64,000 bases of DNA from Phorcus lineatus (GCA_921293015.1 OV121085.1:23387911-23451910); one strand, 5' to 3'; positions 10,568 to 22,800 are shown, counted from the first letter of the stretch. The notes: generated by a model not told the origin, from the letters alone. Made by a program: numbers and translations.

Positions 10568-13442
10568 TGACCATTTTCCAGTTTTGACGTTTAGAGTTAT
10601 CTGCCCTTGACCGCGGGCAACGTCACGCTAAGCGTCAATGGTGAGAAGTAAGGGGGCCCACTTACGGGTGTTGAGAACTTGGCTTTATAGCATAAGAAAG
10701 TCGTAGTTCAAAAGGATAAACCAGTATTTAAACTTGTTTAACCATTAATATGAATATTTCAATTCTTTCTCTAACAATTAAAAATCAAATAAGCCATTTA
10801 TTGTGATAGCGCCTAACCCTACGTAGGCCTACTTATAGGGATATAGTACCGAGGTGGCATTATGTGTAAGCCTACTTGATAAGTCTTTGCCAAAAACAAA
10901 TTCAAGAAATGATGAACGGCGAAACTGCTATCAAATATTACAAGGTTGCTTTCATTCCGACTGGGTTTAAATTATCTAAATGCGTTAAATTATTTCAAAC
11001 GATTGAAGACGTTCATAAAATTCCTTGTCGATTTATAAAAATTATCCGAAAAATGCATTCATTGCGCATTTTTTGAACAGATTCGCAACTTATTATCATG
11101 CCTTGACTCGTTAGTTTTATAACATTCATTTAGCATGGTTAGCCCTACATTACAGCGGGGAATATTTATCATACATATTTTTTTGTAATTTGTAAGAAGA
11201 TTGTTTAATTTCAAATCATCCAACACACAGGAAGAAAATTTAGCCATCAAATATTTAAAGTAGAAATACACGTTGCATATTGTTTACGTTGATATTCATA
11301 TGACTAACATCAATTATTTATTTCACTTATATTATAAAAAGCATTAATTATGCAATCGTTCTGACAAAACATGGATTTAAGTAAATAATTCTATTTCTTC
11401 ACACGAAAATGCACAACATTGGCAGTCATTGCGGAGAATGGACACGTCGGTATTACAATATGAATATTCCGTTGACCGTTGGTCGGAGTATGATGATTAA
11501 TACTGAAAACTTATTCTCCAAAATTTGAGATTGTGTTTATTCTTTCAAAATTGCAAACAGCCATTATTTATCCATACTTTGTTATTGTAGCGAAGTGACA
11601 TACTCCACATCATATCAACACTCGCGGTGAACTGTCGTCATTCGCAAACCATATGATATTATAATTAATCATTATCATTTAAACATATAATTTAATATTT
11701 ATTAAATTAGTAAGGGTTAATGTTTATTATTATGATTATAATTATGACCGTCGGTCAACAGTTTCACATACGGATTAACTTTCCAGATTTGTGTAGAATT
11801 GAAGGTCTTCTTACTGACGGCACTAATGGCTGAATATTGCAAAAGTTTTACTTTTGCAAACATTTACATTTTATCAACAGGTTAAGACCACGATGATGCA
11901 TACAACAGGTCTAACTGAAGCATGAAACCAGATTTGCTCTTAGTGAAGCAAGTTTTTTTTATAAAACCCAGGTTTAATCCTTTGCATGTAGACTGAGTCT
12001 CACATTTTTTACATTTTTGAAGCAAGTTTGAACTGCGACAGGTTCATCATCACCACTCGGTAACGTTCGGCGTTTAATGTGGAGTGGGCGATTAAAGCTA
12101 GTTTAGCCGTATGCTAAACTCCGTGGTAAAACTGTTTCTCTATTAAAGAAACAAAAGTGCCATTGAAACATCCAAATTCTGCATTAAACCACGAAAATGT
12201 AAACATGCTAGGGGGTAGATTTACCATTTATCGATGTAAAGCGTGTTAAAATAATTAAAATAAATCATGAAAGTGATTATTTCCAATTTTAATCTCTGAT
12301 CTCAACTGCGTCAATCGAAGTCCGAATTAAGTAGCATGCAGGTTGTTTTCGGTTATTCCAATGCGGAATATAGTAATGAAATGAAGAATAGTGTTAAACC
12401 TTGACAATGTTAAACCCCTTTCATTAATTCGGGCATATGAGTCTTACTTTTTTCTTACTTTTATGATCGTCAAGGGGGAGTACATTACTGTTTGTGTGAA
12501 TATGGCCAGTATATTTCTTTCATTACCGTGCAAGCAAAATCTACAATCGATTTGAATATTCTGAAGATTATTATGAAGATTGCAGAATTTTTTCTTTTAT
12601 AAAAATCCAGAATTTTCTTTCTCATAGCATTGAGTTAAGCGATTGTTATAAAAGGCCGAATCTTTTCTAAAAGCGTTCAATGCACTTGATAGTCGAATAA
12701 GTTAATATTTTTTCTATCCAGATTAAACGTGTTTGTAAAATAATAAAAGCTCGTTCAAATGAAAAATATTAAATGAAAGCTTGAAAATCACATCTGTAAC
12801 GTAAGAAAATATATGGTTGCCGCTTTCGAAGTAGGCATGTACCCATGCCCCTTAAATTTACAAGTTGTGAGGTTCTGCTCTTGATTTTTTACCCAATGCA
12901 AAAGATCAGATATGTAGTTAACTGCGCAAATTGCAGAGTTTTGTTGTGCCCCTTATTTTACTTTCAGCCTTTAATTTAAGTTTAAAAATTTGGAGAAGCC
13001 GAATTTTTATTCTGGTCGGATCGTTTTCTTTATCCTTATACACGTTTCAATATTGGTCTGATTATTGAAAGTTTAACACAAAACCACACCTTGTCTTCTA
13101 AAAAATTATTATTTAATGTTTTTTTGCACCAGTAGTTTAATTAAAAATGATACATGTACCAAGTCTTATGTCAGTACCACTCTAAAAAACAGTTAACCAT
13201 TTAATAATTATTATGAACATATTCGCCTTCATTGATTTTTTCATGTTAACTTATACGGTTTTCAATCATTTGTGACCTTCCATAGTTCGAGGGGATGAAA
13301 GATAAGATCTAGGCGAGCATTGAAAGTAGACCAAAACAACGTTCAACTGAACGTAAGCTTGGACAGCTTGCCCGCGGTCACGTGACTTTTCAAAGGGACG
13401 TCACTCTAAACCGACTCGTTTCACGAAACTGGAAAATGGTCA
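10568..13442. repeat. Nested inverted-repeat pair inside element 1
   Basis: The left arm 10568-10625 (TGACCATTTTCCAGTTTT, later GTTTAGAGT and GACCGCGGGCAA) is repeated inverted at 13366-13442 (TTGCCCGCGGTCACGTGAC ... CTGGAAAATGGTCA). The arms have small indels. The 2.9 kb between them has no recognisable gene. No convincing target duplication was seen outside. It is likely a further insertion, possibly a foldback or TIR element. A smaller inverted pair (CGTTGACCGTTGGTCGG near 11472, inverse near 11746) lies within it. Confidence 0.55.
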
Positions 13443-13531
13443 ATTAATGCTCTATAAGGCACGATTTGAATGTGGTATGGCTTTGGTTGGAAATGGGAGT
13501 AATCATTGTTTCAACATTGATTCAAACAAAA

Positions 13532-14512
13532 TGTCAAATCTGTTACTGTCATTACTGTTACTGTTCAAACTGGTAACAGATTTGACATAAATTGTAAACA
13601 GTTCTGACATCTCACTGTGAATCATGTTACGTAAAGCTGACTGGATATATAAATAGTTTTTGTCTTAAACTTAGACCTCCCCTTGATATTTTTAAAAGTG
13701 ATTTCAAATATTTAAAGGTTAACTTTTGTAAAACAATTGGAGCATCGGACGACACAAACTTTTAGGTAACACTTTTGACGTAATGAAGTAACAGTTTTGA
13801 CATTTGTTTACATTTCCTCCACTTATTTATCTTCATTAAAGAATCAAGTTGTTTTGTTCTTATCTTGTAAAAATATCCAGTTTCAACTATTCATCTGTTT
13901 TTAAAACTCACAATAAACATATATTTTCACCATTCATAGATTTTTCGACATTGGGTAACAGATTTGACATAAGTGGTAACAGTTCTGACATTGCAATGCT
14001 TATTACTCTTATTACAGCTGAATTCATCATGAAATATCTCCCTCTTTTTGTATCTTCCTCTAAATTATAAGAATTATGTTTATATATATATTTAAGTAAA
14101 ACTTTTGCATAACAATGGAGATATTTATTTTTGGTAACACTTTTGACATTATGTAGTAACAGTTTTGACATAATCAAAAACGTGTTTACATAATTGTCTT
14201 AAATTCAAGTTTTATCAACTTTTTCTTCTTCTATGTATGTCATTTCCATATATTTTACTGCTGACAGGACTCCTTAGTTTCAATTGTTATCATTGTGTAT
14301 AGATTTTCTGAAAGTGGCAACAGGTTGGACATTTAAATGGTTATTTTACAACTGAAGGTGTATTTTCAATTATGATCTAGTTTGTTTGACTTACATTTCA
14401 TCCTTAATTTCTTCTAAGTATTTTACATGCTCTAAATTTTACTCTTTTGTAAAAATTGTTGGTTCATTGATGAAAATCTATTTCTGACATTAATACTTTT
14501 GACAGATTTGAC
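13532..14512. repeat. Motif array, left block (GTAAC-N6-GACA pairs) of element 1
   Basis: After one copy in the opposite orientation at 13532, pairs of GGTAACAG-NNNN-TGACAT motifs start at about 13572, 13763, 13955 and 14133. A degenerate copy follows near 14314 and a degenerate pair near 14490. Copies within a pair are 20-22 bp apart; pairs are about 180-192 bp apart. The sequence between pairs is much less conserved than the motif. Confidence 0.85.
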
Positions 14513-14519
14513 TTTTTGT

Positions 14520-14940
14520 TTAGTTCAGATGTAGAACAGGATCTGCATTCAAATGAGAGCTTGGTCAATAGTGATGAGAGAGCTAACTATTTTAGGGGTA
14601 TTCTGAACACCTTTGAAGCTTGCAAGAGCTTTTGGACCTCAACAATCCATGCAACCCGAGGGTGAAATGATTGCCCTAGAAAGCAACTATGAAGTATATT
14701 GTGACAGTCTTGATATCTTTCCACAGGAAGATATTTGTGATTCTCCATTCTTCAAAACAAACGTTGGTCATCTTCAGCTCCTGATGATACTCACTTCTAA
14801 CCTGATAAGAGAACTGCTTCTTCAGCTCCTTATTTTACTCACCTGTCACCTGATATGATAACTGCTTCTTAAGCACCTGATGATACTCTTTTGTCACCTG
14901 ATATGACAACTGCCTCTTTAGCCCCTTATGAACACTTCTA
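14520..14940 (+). pseudogene. Possible decayed coding fragment with a short tandem repeat, inside element 1
   Basis: Two overlapping frames read like coding sequence: SSDVEQDLHSNESLVNSDER at about 14523-14582, and QPEGEMIALESNYEVYCDSL near 14650-14710. Both are rich in acidic and polar residues. A tandem stretch follows, with CACCTGATATGATAACTGC-type units (about 14780-14935). I recognise no family. It may be a leftover of the element's own gene or a captured host fragment. Confidence 0.25.
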
Positions 14941-15267
14941 ATTCAAATTTGATTCAAATTTTTGTCAAGATACCTGAGACCACTAACTAATAAAATCAAT
15001 CATAGTCAAAGAACTTAATATTTTATTGGTTTTCCTGAAGTAACAAAACTGTTTCGTGCTTGATTTCTTTAAAAGGTTTTGTTTTGCTAGTTGCAAGTTC
15101 AAAAGTGTTTCTTGAGATCAACGCGTTTTCAAAATTAACATCGTTTTTTATTACAGTATTTCAAGTGTTAAGGTTTCTTTTTAGAATGTTGTATGTTTTA
15201 TGACAAATATGTTTTTCTCAATCGTAATATATGTTTTGGAAGCGTTTAATCATTATTTTTCAGACAA

Positions 15268-16043
15268 AGGTAACAGTTCTGACAGATAGCTGATGTCAAA
15301 TCTGTTACCGATTTAATATTTCAATCTTGATTGAAAAGATTTAATTGACAGTCGTATTAGAGGTAACTTTCAATACCAAGGATATATGCCATGATCAAGC
15401 AAATCACTACAGTGATAATTTGAAGAAAATAAAACCAACCTTTTTCATTTATGTCAATACTGTTACCGGATGTGTCATTTCTGTTACTGGAAACATTTTT
15501 ACTTGCCAACAAGTCTTGTTTTATTTATGTAAAAACATGTAGAAAGAGTTTATGGTGATATAATTCCAAAAGATAAATGGCAAAGTGTTATCAGAATATA
15601 TTTTAAGGGTTTTCTATGTAACTTTTCAGGCATCAACAAAATAAACTTTCCATTCTGTTACCGCCACTGTCCAAACTGTTACTGTCAAATGTCACTACTT
15701 TTATTTGCTAAAAACTATGATTGCGTTATCAAACACATGTTAATTGCAATTATTTTGAAATGGTGTTGATAAGCATGGTTAGGCAAAATGAATATGAAGA
15801 GTAAACAATTATCATGCAGCAATTAATAAATATATAACAAATGTTAAACCTCTGTTAAGTGTCCTTTAATGAGTTCAGATACTGTTCAATTATTTTATTA
15901 AATATTTTGTAAACTTTTACCATTCATAAAGGCACTTAATCATTAAACGTGTGTATTTCCTCCTACAAGTCGTATAAATGAACAAAAATTTTAAAAATTT
16001 ATTATTAAAAATCGTTTTATAATATTGGTAACAGAACTGACAG
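15268..16043. repeat. Motif array, right block (mostly TGTC-N6-GTTAC) of element 1
   Basis: Motifs occur at about 15268 (GTAAC form) and 15295 (TGTC form), then 15452/15472, 15665 and finally 16026 (GTAAC form, about 200 bp from the right end). Most are in the opposite orientation to the left block. Spacing between clusters is again close to 185 bp or multiples of it. Confidence 0.8.
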
Positions 16044-16644
16044 ATGACCGCCAATTAGCGCATTTATTGTTAATTGCACGTTAATTAGGCTAGGTTAAGC
16101 GTGCATATTTCACATATGTAAAATTACACATTTTTCTTTAACTTTTTTGCAAATGAACCTCAAAATTAACAACAAAAATGTTTTGGGTTTTCGCTACTTG
16201 AAAATAACACTATTTTTGAAATTGACTCATTATATAAATTTTTGTGTAGACAATATTGTACCTCTCAAATGTGTTAAATTATTTCCAAACAACAAGCCAT
16301 GGGTTACTAAAGAGTTTAAATCAGTGTTGTATGAAAAGAGAAGGGCCTTTTGTGTTGGAGATAAAATTAAGGTTAAAGAGATTCAGAAAGAAATAGTTGC
16401 TTTAACAAGAAAATGTAAAGATGAATATAAAACAAAGATTGAAAGACAATTTTCTGTTAACAATTTGAGGAATGCTTGGAATGGCATCAAGACTATCATT
16501 GGATCAAACAGCAGACCTAACAAGTTACAATCAAATGATGACTTAGTATTTGCAAATGAGTTAAACTGATTTTACTCTAGATTTGATAGTTGTAATTTTT
16601 CAGAAGAAAGAAACAAAGTACTTGAATCCCTTCCCCCATGTGAG

Positions 16645-18030
16645 GTGTTAGATATTTCTAAAGATGATGTGATAACGTCTTTTGCTAAGATAAATTCACA
16701 TAAAGCCTGTGGACCTGACAATTTGCTAGGTGTAGTTCTAAAAGAGTGCAGAGTGCAACTGGCTGGTATTTTCCAAAAGCTTTTTCAATTATCATTAAAT
16801 TTCCATCATGTTCCCATTCTTTGGAAAACATCAAAAATTATCCCATTACCAAAAAAGAAAAACCCCTCTGTCAATAATGATTACAGACCAGTAGCTCTCA
16901 CCTCTGTTGCTATGAAATGTTTAGAACGAATTGTTAAGAATTTCTTGTTAAAGGATGTGATTGACGTTTTAGACCCCTATCAATTTGCATATAGAGCACG
17001 GCGTGGAGTAGATGATGCAACAATAACTCTGCTTAATAACATCTATAAACACTTGGAAAATTATAGTTCTTATGTCCGAATAATGTTTGTTGACTTCTCC
17101 TCTGCTTTTAATACGATTCAGCCACATCTGTTACTTGATAAACTTTGTCATATGAATGTTAACTCAAATATCATTAGATGGATACATTCTTTCCTTGTTA
17201 GCAGACAGCAATTTGTACAAGTCAATAATGTTAAATCTTCAACTTTATGTACATCTACTGGTGCTCCACAGGGTTGTGTTGTTTCGCCAATTTTGTTCAT
17301 TTTGTACACAAATGATTGTGTCTCAAATGCTGATTCGTGTTTTACCATCAAATTTGCTGACGACGCTGCAGTTGTAGGCCTAATTAGAGAGTCAGAACTT
17401 GCCTATAGATCCGAGCTATCAAGATTTGTGGATTGGTGTAAATCTAATTTTTTATATTTGAACGTTCAAAAAACTAAAGAAATGATAATTGATTTTAGGA
17501 GAACTAAGTCAACATTAGAATCTGTGTGTATTGATGGCAATGAAATAGAAAGAGTAAATGAATATAAATACTTAGGTACTATCATTGATTCTAAACTCTC
17601 TTGGAATGAGAATACTGAGAAAATATATAAGAAAGGACAACAACGTTTACATTTCTTGTGGAAACTAAAATACTTTAAAATAGATCAAATCATCTTGATG
17701 TTGTTTTACAGAACCTTCATTCAAAGTGTCCTTACATTTAACTTTTTAAGTTGGTTTGGGAACCTGTTTGTTCAAAAAAGAAACAAATTGATAAAAATCG
17801 TGAATACCGCATCTAAGATTATTGGGCTTCCTATTGAAACGATCAGCAGTTTTTATGAGAAGCAGTTATCGAAAAAAGGAAACAAAATTTTGGGAGATTC
17901 TTCCCATCCACTTTTATTAGAATATACAACATTACCTTCTGGACATAGGCTGCGTATGCCGACTTTTCGAACAAACAGGTTCCGCCAATCATTCATTCCC
18001 TGCAGCATTAGAGAAATAAATTCTGCCTAA
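16645..18030 (+). CDS. LINE reverse transcriptase domain (461 codons open)
   Basis: This is the longest open frame in the window and the best-preserved part of the LINE. In order: fingers (NDYRPVALTSVAMKCLER, ~residues 75-92), the block A aspartate in FVDFSSAFNT (~147-156), GAPQGCVVSPILF (~209-221), the FADDAA catalytic pair (~239-244), and thumb and connection (EYKYLGTIIDSKLSW, ~307-321). It shares its frame with 16147-16569, separated only by the TGA at 16567. The ATG at 16645 is simply the first Met after that stop and not a biological start. The enzyme would copy LINE RNA at a nicked genomic target. Confidence 0.88.
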   Translation: MLDISKDDVITSFAKINSHKACGPDNLLGVVLKECRVQLAGIFQKLFQLSLNFHHVPILWKTSKIIPLPKKKNPSVNNDYRPVALTSVAMKCLERIVKNFLLKDVIDVLDPYQFAYRARRGVDDATITLLNNIYKHLENYSSYVRIMFVDFSSAFNTIQPHLLLDKLCHMNVNSNIIRWIHSFLVSRQQFVQVNNVKSSTLCTSTGAPQGCVVSPILFILYTNDCVSNADSCFTIKFADDAAVVGLIRESELAYRSELSRFVDWCKSNFLYLNVQKTKEMIIDFRRTKSTLESVCIDGNEIERVNEYKYLGTIIDSKLSWNENTEKIYKKGQQRLHFLWKLKYFKIDQIILMLFYRTFIQSVLTFNFLSWFGNLFVQKRNKLIKIVNTASKIIGLPIETISSFYEKQLSKKGNKILGDSSHPLLLEYTTLPSGHRLRMPTFRTNRFRQSFIPCSIREINSA

Positions 18031-19189
18031 TGTTGCATCATGTTTTTCATGTAAATTAAGTAAATTATCTGTCTATCTTAACTGTTTTGACATGAATTTT
18101 TTTAATATTATGTTATTATTTGTCTTCATTCTGGAGAATTGTAATTATACAAAACAAATTTCCCTTTTGGGACAATAAAGATTATCTTATCTTATCTTAT
18201 CTTGCTCAAAGCTACTGAGTCCGGTTTTTGATCATGTCGTGTCCCTCTTCGCTGTCGTTTCTGAAAAAGTGGATGGGAAATTTCTACTAACCTTGTTGAA
18301 TCTAACATTCTCTATAGTTTATCATGTCTTGACAAGTATTTATGACATTCCTTGACCGAATTATTCCTAAATTGCCATTTGTTTTTACAACGTGGCCCCG
18401 AGACGAATTCGAATTGTTGTCAAATCTCAACACTATTCTCATTGGCTGTAACAGATGCCTCTGATAGCAAACTAATTTTGATAGAAAATAAACATCATCA
18501 AGTAAGTTTAATGACTAGTTTCTATCTAAAAACCGATCAAAATCAATCATGTATAAGTAAAAACGAACGACAAAATTTTATTGAAAATGTCTGATACTGA
18601 ATTAGCCAATTGAAAGACATGTTACTTAGCGCATGGTATTACGTCACACGTTGTGTCAAAGGGAACATGTCAAACTGAAACTGTTGATTTGGTCGTTTTC
18701 TCGTCAATTTAGGTAAATTTGAAGTCTCCTGCAACCAAATTGATCTGATAACCTTTTCCAAAAAAAATTTTAGTATCTGCAACCAAATTATTATTAGCTA
18801 AGACATGAAAAATGATGAATATTTGACAAAAAATAATTTGGTTGCAGTTGCCTATAAGGGACTGCAACCAAACTCGAAAATTACTCAATTTCATGATGAT
18901 TTTTCACTTTGCAACCAAATTCCAGGATTCCTAATAATACAGTATGGTACAGTAAATTATTTCAGCTTTCAGAATATCTTCATCTGAACTATTTTCAAGG
19001 ACTGGGTAGCATTTTATAGACGTTTTAGATACCCCGTCATTCGGACCCCTCAATTACTCTTAATTAGGCCGGAATGGGTTTTAGTTGAATAGTCCTAGGA
19101 AGACTTTAAAGGCAGTCGAACCAATAAACAAAATAAATGAAAAATTTATGTATCTTTGCATGATGAAAGCTTAATAATGTATACTTCAA

Positions 19190-19810
19190 GATTCAAAAAT
19201 AAAAAGTTCATGTCACAGAACTCCTTTTTCAGAGAAATGATCATTTTAACGAATTATGATAAAAAATTGGGAAATGTCCAAATTTGCTAAGTTATTCTTA
19301 AAAACAAAATAAAACATTCAGAGTTGAGTTTATTTTTTTCAAATATATGGAATAATATTGTAAAAGAAAATTGGCCTCCTGTTTATCTGATGTTTCTTTT
19401 ATAACTTCACTGCAAATATTAAGATACCGTTTCAATAATGATCTCTACAAAAATACCTTCAAAAGACGTATCAAACAATAAAATTAAATTAAGATTTATT
19501 CAAATATGTTTTAAATACAAGGACACATATTGCAAAGAAATAATTTGAAAGAAAAAAGATATGTCAGGGATCTACTTTCCTGGTTATTTGAAGCTGAAGT
19601 TAATTACTGATGAAAAAAAATAAGGGGAGGTAACTCTTCGTTACCCATGAATGATAATTAATAAGATAAGAGTTAACACATTTTCTCTTATTTCAAAGTC
19701 TTTCATGGAATTCTAAGGTCAGTGTTATGAAATGTTTGAAGTGTCAAAACATTAACGACCTTTTGGACAAATTATATGTGAACAAGGTATCCGTATACAA
19801 AATCTTTATT
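19190..19810 (+). repeat. Dispersed repeat a, inverted copy at 56050-56680
   Basis: Shared landmarks include GGGGAGGTAACTCTT (19624), CAAAGTCTTTCATGGAATTC (19696), GAAATGTTTGAAGTGTCAAA (19729) and GGTATCCGTATACA (19786). All are found reverse-complemented at 56050-56280, with weaker similarity continuing to 56680. No ORF of its own was found. Confidence 0.75.
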
Positions 19811-22800
19811 AAAGGATTTTAAAACCCCACTTAGAAACTATTGTGGTCAGATACGTGATGTTTCAATCATACAACACATCTTACGACATCGCCCAGATAA
19901 AAAATTTGTCCCTCGTGGTAATCTTGCAATGTCACGCTTTCCGAGCGAAAGCCGAAAACAACCGAACATTAATGAGCGCACGTACTAGTGACGTAATAGT
20001 GGCCCGACGAACCCGGAAGTGTGCAGTTGTTGACATGTAAACGTAGGGAGAGTTTTTCGGCGTGAGTTTATAAAGCCGAATTTTGATGTAACTGTCATTA
20101 GAAATAAACATATAATGCTACATATGCTATCAAAAACTAATTATGAACTTATTCGACAAAAAACTTTATTCTATTCGATACATTATTTTCCCATTTTATA
20201 ATCAATATTCCGGGCCATTACCCGACCACGTGCGAGTGAAATCGTATTTGAATCAGCATTTCATTTCATGTAGCCCGAAACTTGGGTTATGGGTTTATAT
20301 TGACGAAACGTCCGACTGTCTAACTAACAGTTTTTGACGAAATATCTTTATGAATTTTTTCTTATGACAAATGGATTTTATTATGTTATTATTGTTGAAA
20401 CTGCGATCGTTTACTGTAAGGGGGGTCCCAGTAACTGTCTCTAAATACGGCCATTAGGTGGATAGTTTATAAGCTAATATCATCAATCAATTCTTATCTT
20501 TTTTTGTTGTCCAAGTTTGCAGAATCAGACAGCGAAGCTGAATGAATTTTTTCTCTCCATATTTATAGTATATCTAGTAGCAAAGATAAAACTAGGCAAT
20601 GGACAGCAAACGGAATATTGATAGAAAAATATTACACATAGGGAAAATATGTTTGACATTTATCATGTAAGTTTGTTTGATTTGTAAATTTGTTTTAAAT
20701 GATGATTATGTTAGCAGACACATTCAATATGCCTGTCTATTGCTACATCTACAAAATCATCTGCTTTCTGTGATTTAAGTTTTGCAAAAAATTTAAGATA
20801 TTTCTGTTTTCATGTCAGAAGACTAACAATTAATCAGGCAATAATAATTGCAGGTCCAAAAAGTGGAAGTTATGTCCAGGTAATTTCCATGTTGAATTAA
20901 AATATTTTTTAAATATTTTTAAATATTTTACAAAACAAATCACTTCAATAACACCCCCACCTCCCCCAAAAAAAAATATAAGAGATTTTTTCCCCTATTA
21001 CTCTCTTCATACAAGAAAGCCAAATCAATGCAAATTTTATTTTTTTAACAACAGAAATGATACTGTTACGGGCAGATTTTCCTTACACTGATTTTGGTGC
21101 TTCTCCTACTTATCATATTTCAATTAAGATAGTGTTTTTATATTAACAAGAGAGTTCTTGCATGAGAAGTTATTTTTGAATTGATGTTTTCTGATTAAAT
21201 TACACATGCAATATGCCAGAAATGTACATATGTGTAAGTGTTTAGTTAAATATTCTCAGAAATTTTATCATAAATAAATTAAGGTGAGTATCAGAAATTC
21301 AGAATAATAAACTTAATTTGAGAAGAATGCCTGCATGAATTTAAGTATGTTGCATACATGTTTTCTGATAACTAAGTATTCCCAAAATCATTGTAATCTA
21401 ATGATAGATATTTACTTTGTTATTTTCATTCACCTTCCAACAATCAATTATCATTTGTAAAATTCCCATAAGGGGTATATATCTACATCATGATATTGAA
21501 AAAAAACAAAAAGGGGATTACTCTCTGTATTCTAAAGAGAATTCAACACTTATATTTGCTAATTATCTCTTTAAATTCATGTGATCAACATTGTTTATGT
21601 ATATTTGTGACATAAACATTTCCATTTCCATAATTTCATTATTAAAGCCGGTCATAAAAGATATAGCTAGGCCTATATTGAAAAAAATATGGGAACCATG
21701 TAGGAGGTGTTTAAACTTTAATTTTAATTCAGTTACTCAAATAATTCTGATTATAGACGTGTAACCGTGCTGTGGTAAAATACTGAAAATACATTACATT
21801 AAGTAAACTAAAAACACTCAAGTTCTTTTAAACATTATAAAGTCGAGTTATGATGTGTACAAATTACTTGACACACACCACGTAATGTTTTGACTCTGTT
21901 AAGAAAGCAGACAGTAACAATAACTTCAGATATGATATAGGTCGCTGTTCCTTTGTGCACCCCTTTTAACGCAAGCTCCAAATACCGTTGGCTTGTTATA
22001 TACCGTGCTCAGTCGATACATGGAGCTTGGTAACCGGAACTTGAAGTTATTGGAGGGAGGGTATAGTAACAGCATGTAAACAATAACGACTTGCGATTCC
22101 CCGACAGTTTATTATTGTATCCTCTATGAAGATAAGTTGACAGCTCTTTCAAAATTTATTTTTACAATTAAGCAATTAAACGAGACAGTTAGGCGCATAA
22201 AGCTGAAAACACATGCGACATTTTTTAGAAATCATGCGAGAATGCGGTCGCGCCATTAATCTGAAACACTGCCTAGAATTTTGTAACTAGGCCTATAGGA
22301 AATATGTACATTCATTTTATTGTATTTATTGAAGAAAATAGAGATCTACCTTCAACCAAATAAGGAAATAAAAAAATATAAACCCAACGACAAAGGCACA
22401 ACGAATTTTAAACTTCGAAATGACGAACCATAGCCATAGGCCTACAGTAGTGTATAGCTTCGTATCCAAAATAAATTTTAATATTTTTAAATATCGAAAA
22501 AAAAATAAAAAACGATCTTTTTACTTCGTCCGACATTGATTTAATATCTTTGACGTATAGTTTGGGGAGAAACATATCACAAGTGTCGGAATATACCAAC
22601 CAAAAGCATGTTTTTGAACTGCTTGACATATCGGCATACTGCAGTTCTTCACGCCTGGGCGAGAGTGACGGGCCACTATTACGTCACGTTACGGAAGGTG
22701 CCGAAAGCTGCCGATCTTTTTGCATATCGGCCAGCCGGATTCGCAAAGCGGCGCACAAGTGTCAGCGCGGGTTTGCAAAATTTACGTAAAAACATGCAGG

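Larger units (their letters stand above)
9923..16228. mobile_element. GAGTCA-terminus DNA element 1 (6.3 kb) with ATTA duplication and motif arrays
   Basis: It begins GAGTCAATTTAAAAAAAAG and ends with the near-exact inverse (...CTATTTTTGAAATTGACTC), an imperfect inverted repeat of about 22 bp. ATTA flanks both sides (9919-9922 and 16229-16232). The host LINE reading frame gives an empty-site check. Inside are about 17 copies of a bipartite motif, TGTC-N6-GTTAC or its inverse GTAAC-N6-GACA, mostly paired 21-22 bp apart. A second inverted-repeat pair is nested at 10568-13442; without it the element is about 3.4 kb. No transposase is seen. The 4-bp A/T duplication would suit Sola-like superfamilies, but this is not established. 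Confidence 0.85.
9421..18205 (+). mobile_element. 5'-truncated CR1/L2/Rex-type LINE, split by a 6.3-kb insertion
   Basis: The left part (9421-9922) encodes the C-terminal half of an apurinic-type endonuclease: FILGNFN, then TIDLCYGSVKDAYKS and the SDHN catalytic block. The right part (16229-18030) encodes reverse transcriptase with DYRPVALTSV, FVDFSSAFNTI, GAPQGCVVSPILF, the catalytic FADDAAVV, and CKSNFLYLNVQKTKEM. The 3' tail ends in repeats of TATCT (18180-18205) after an AATAAAG, as in several CR1/L2-group LINEs. In-frame stops are TAA at 9777-9779 and TGA at 16567-16569. If the insertion and one ATTA are removed, the frame runs straight through (...SVTYYINFCVDN...). The 5' end is missing, typical of truncated reverse transcription. 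It is inactive as it stands. Confidence 0.9.
9111..19070. mobile_element. Outer DNA transposon (MITE) with ~330-bp inverted ends, split by nested insertions
   Basis: The left end (GGCCTAAGAGTAATTGAG...) is repeated inverted at the right end (...CTCAATTACTCTTAATTAGGCC), and similarity continues inward for about 330 bp with roughly a quarter of positions changed. Outside lie GTAATGGG (9103-9110) and GGAATGGG (19071-19078), a 7-of-8 match that suggests an 8-bp target duplication. Subterminal copies of CTGCAACCAAATT occur about three times on the left and five on the right in both orientations, including a back-to-back pair around CCTATA. Without the LINE the element would be about 1.2 kb with no ORF: a non-autonomous, possibly hAT-like MITE. 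Confidence 0.75.

Noticed and set aside
10876-11076. 66-codon open stretch inside element 1
   Set aside because: Composition matches AT-rich background and no family is recognised; too short to support a gene.
13532-16043. CRISPR array
   Set aside because: The repeats are short, diverged, in both orientations and lack uniform spacers; this is a eukaryotic genome.
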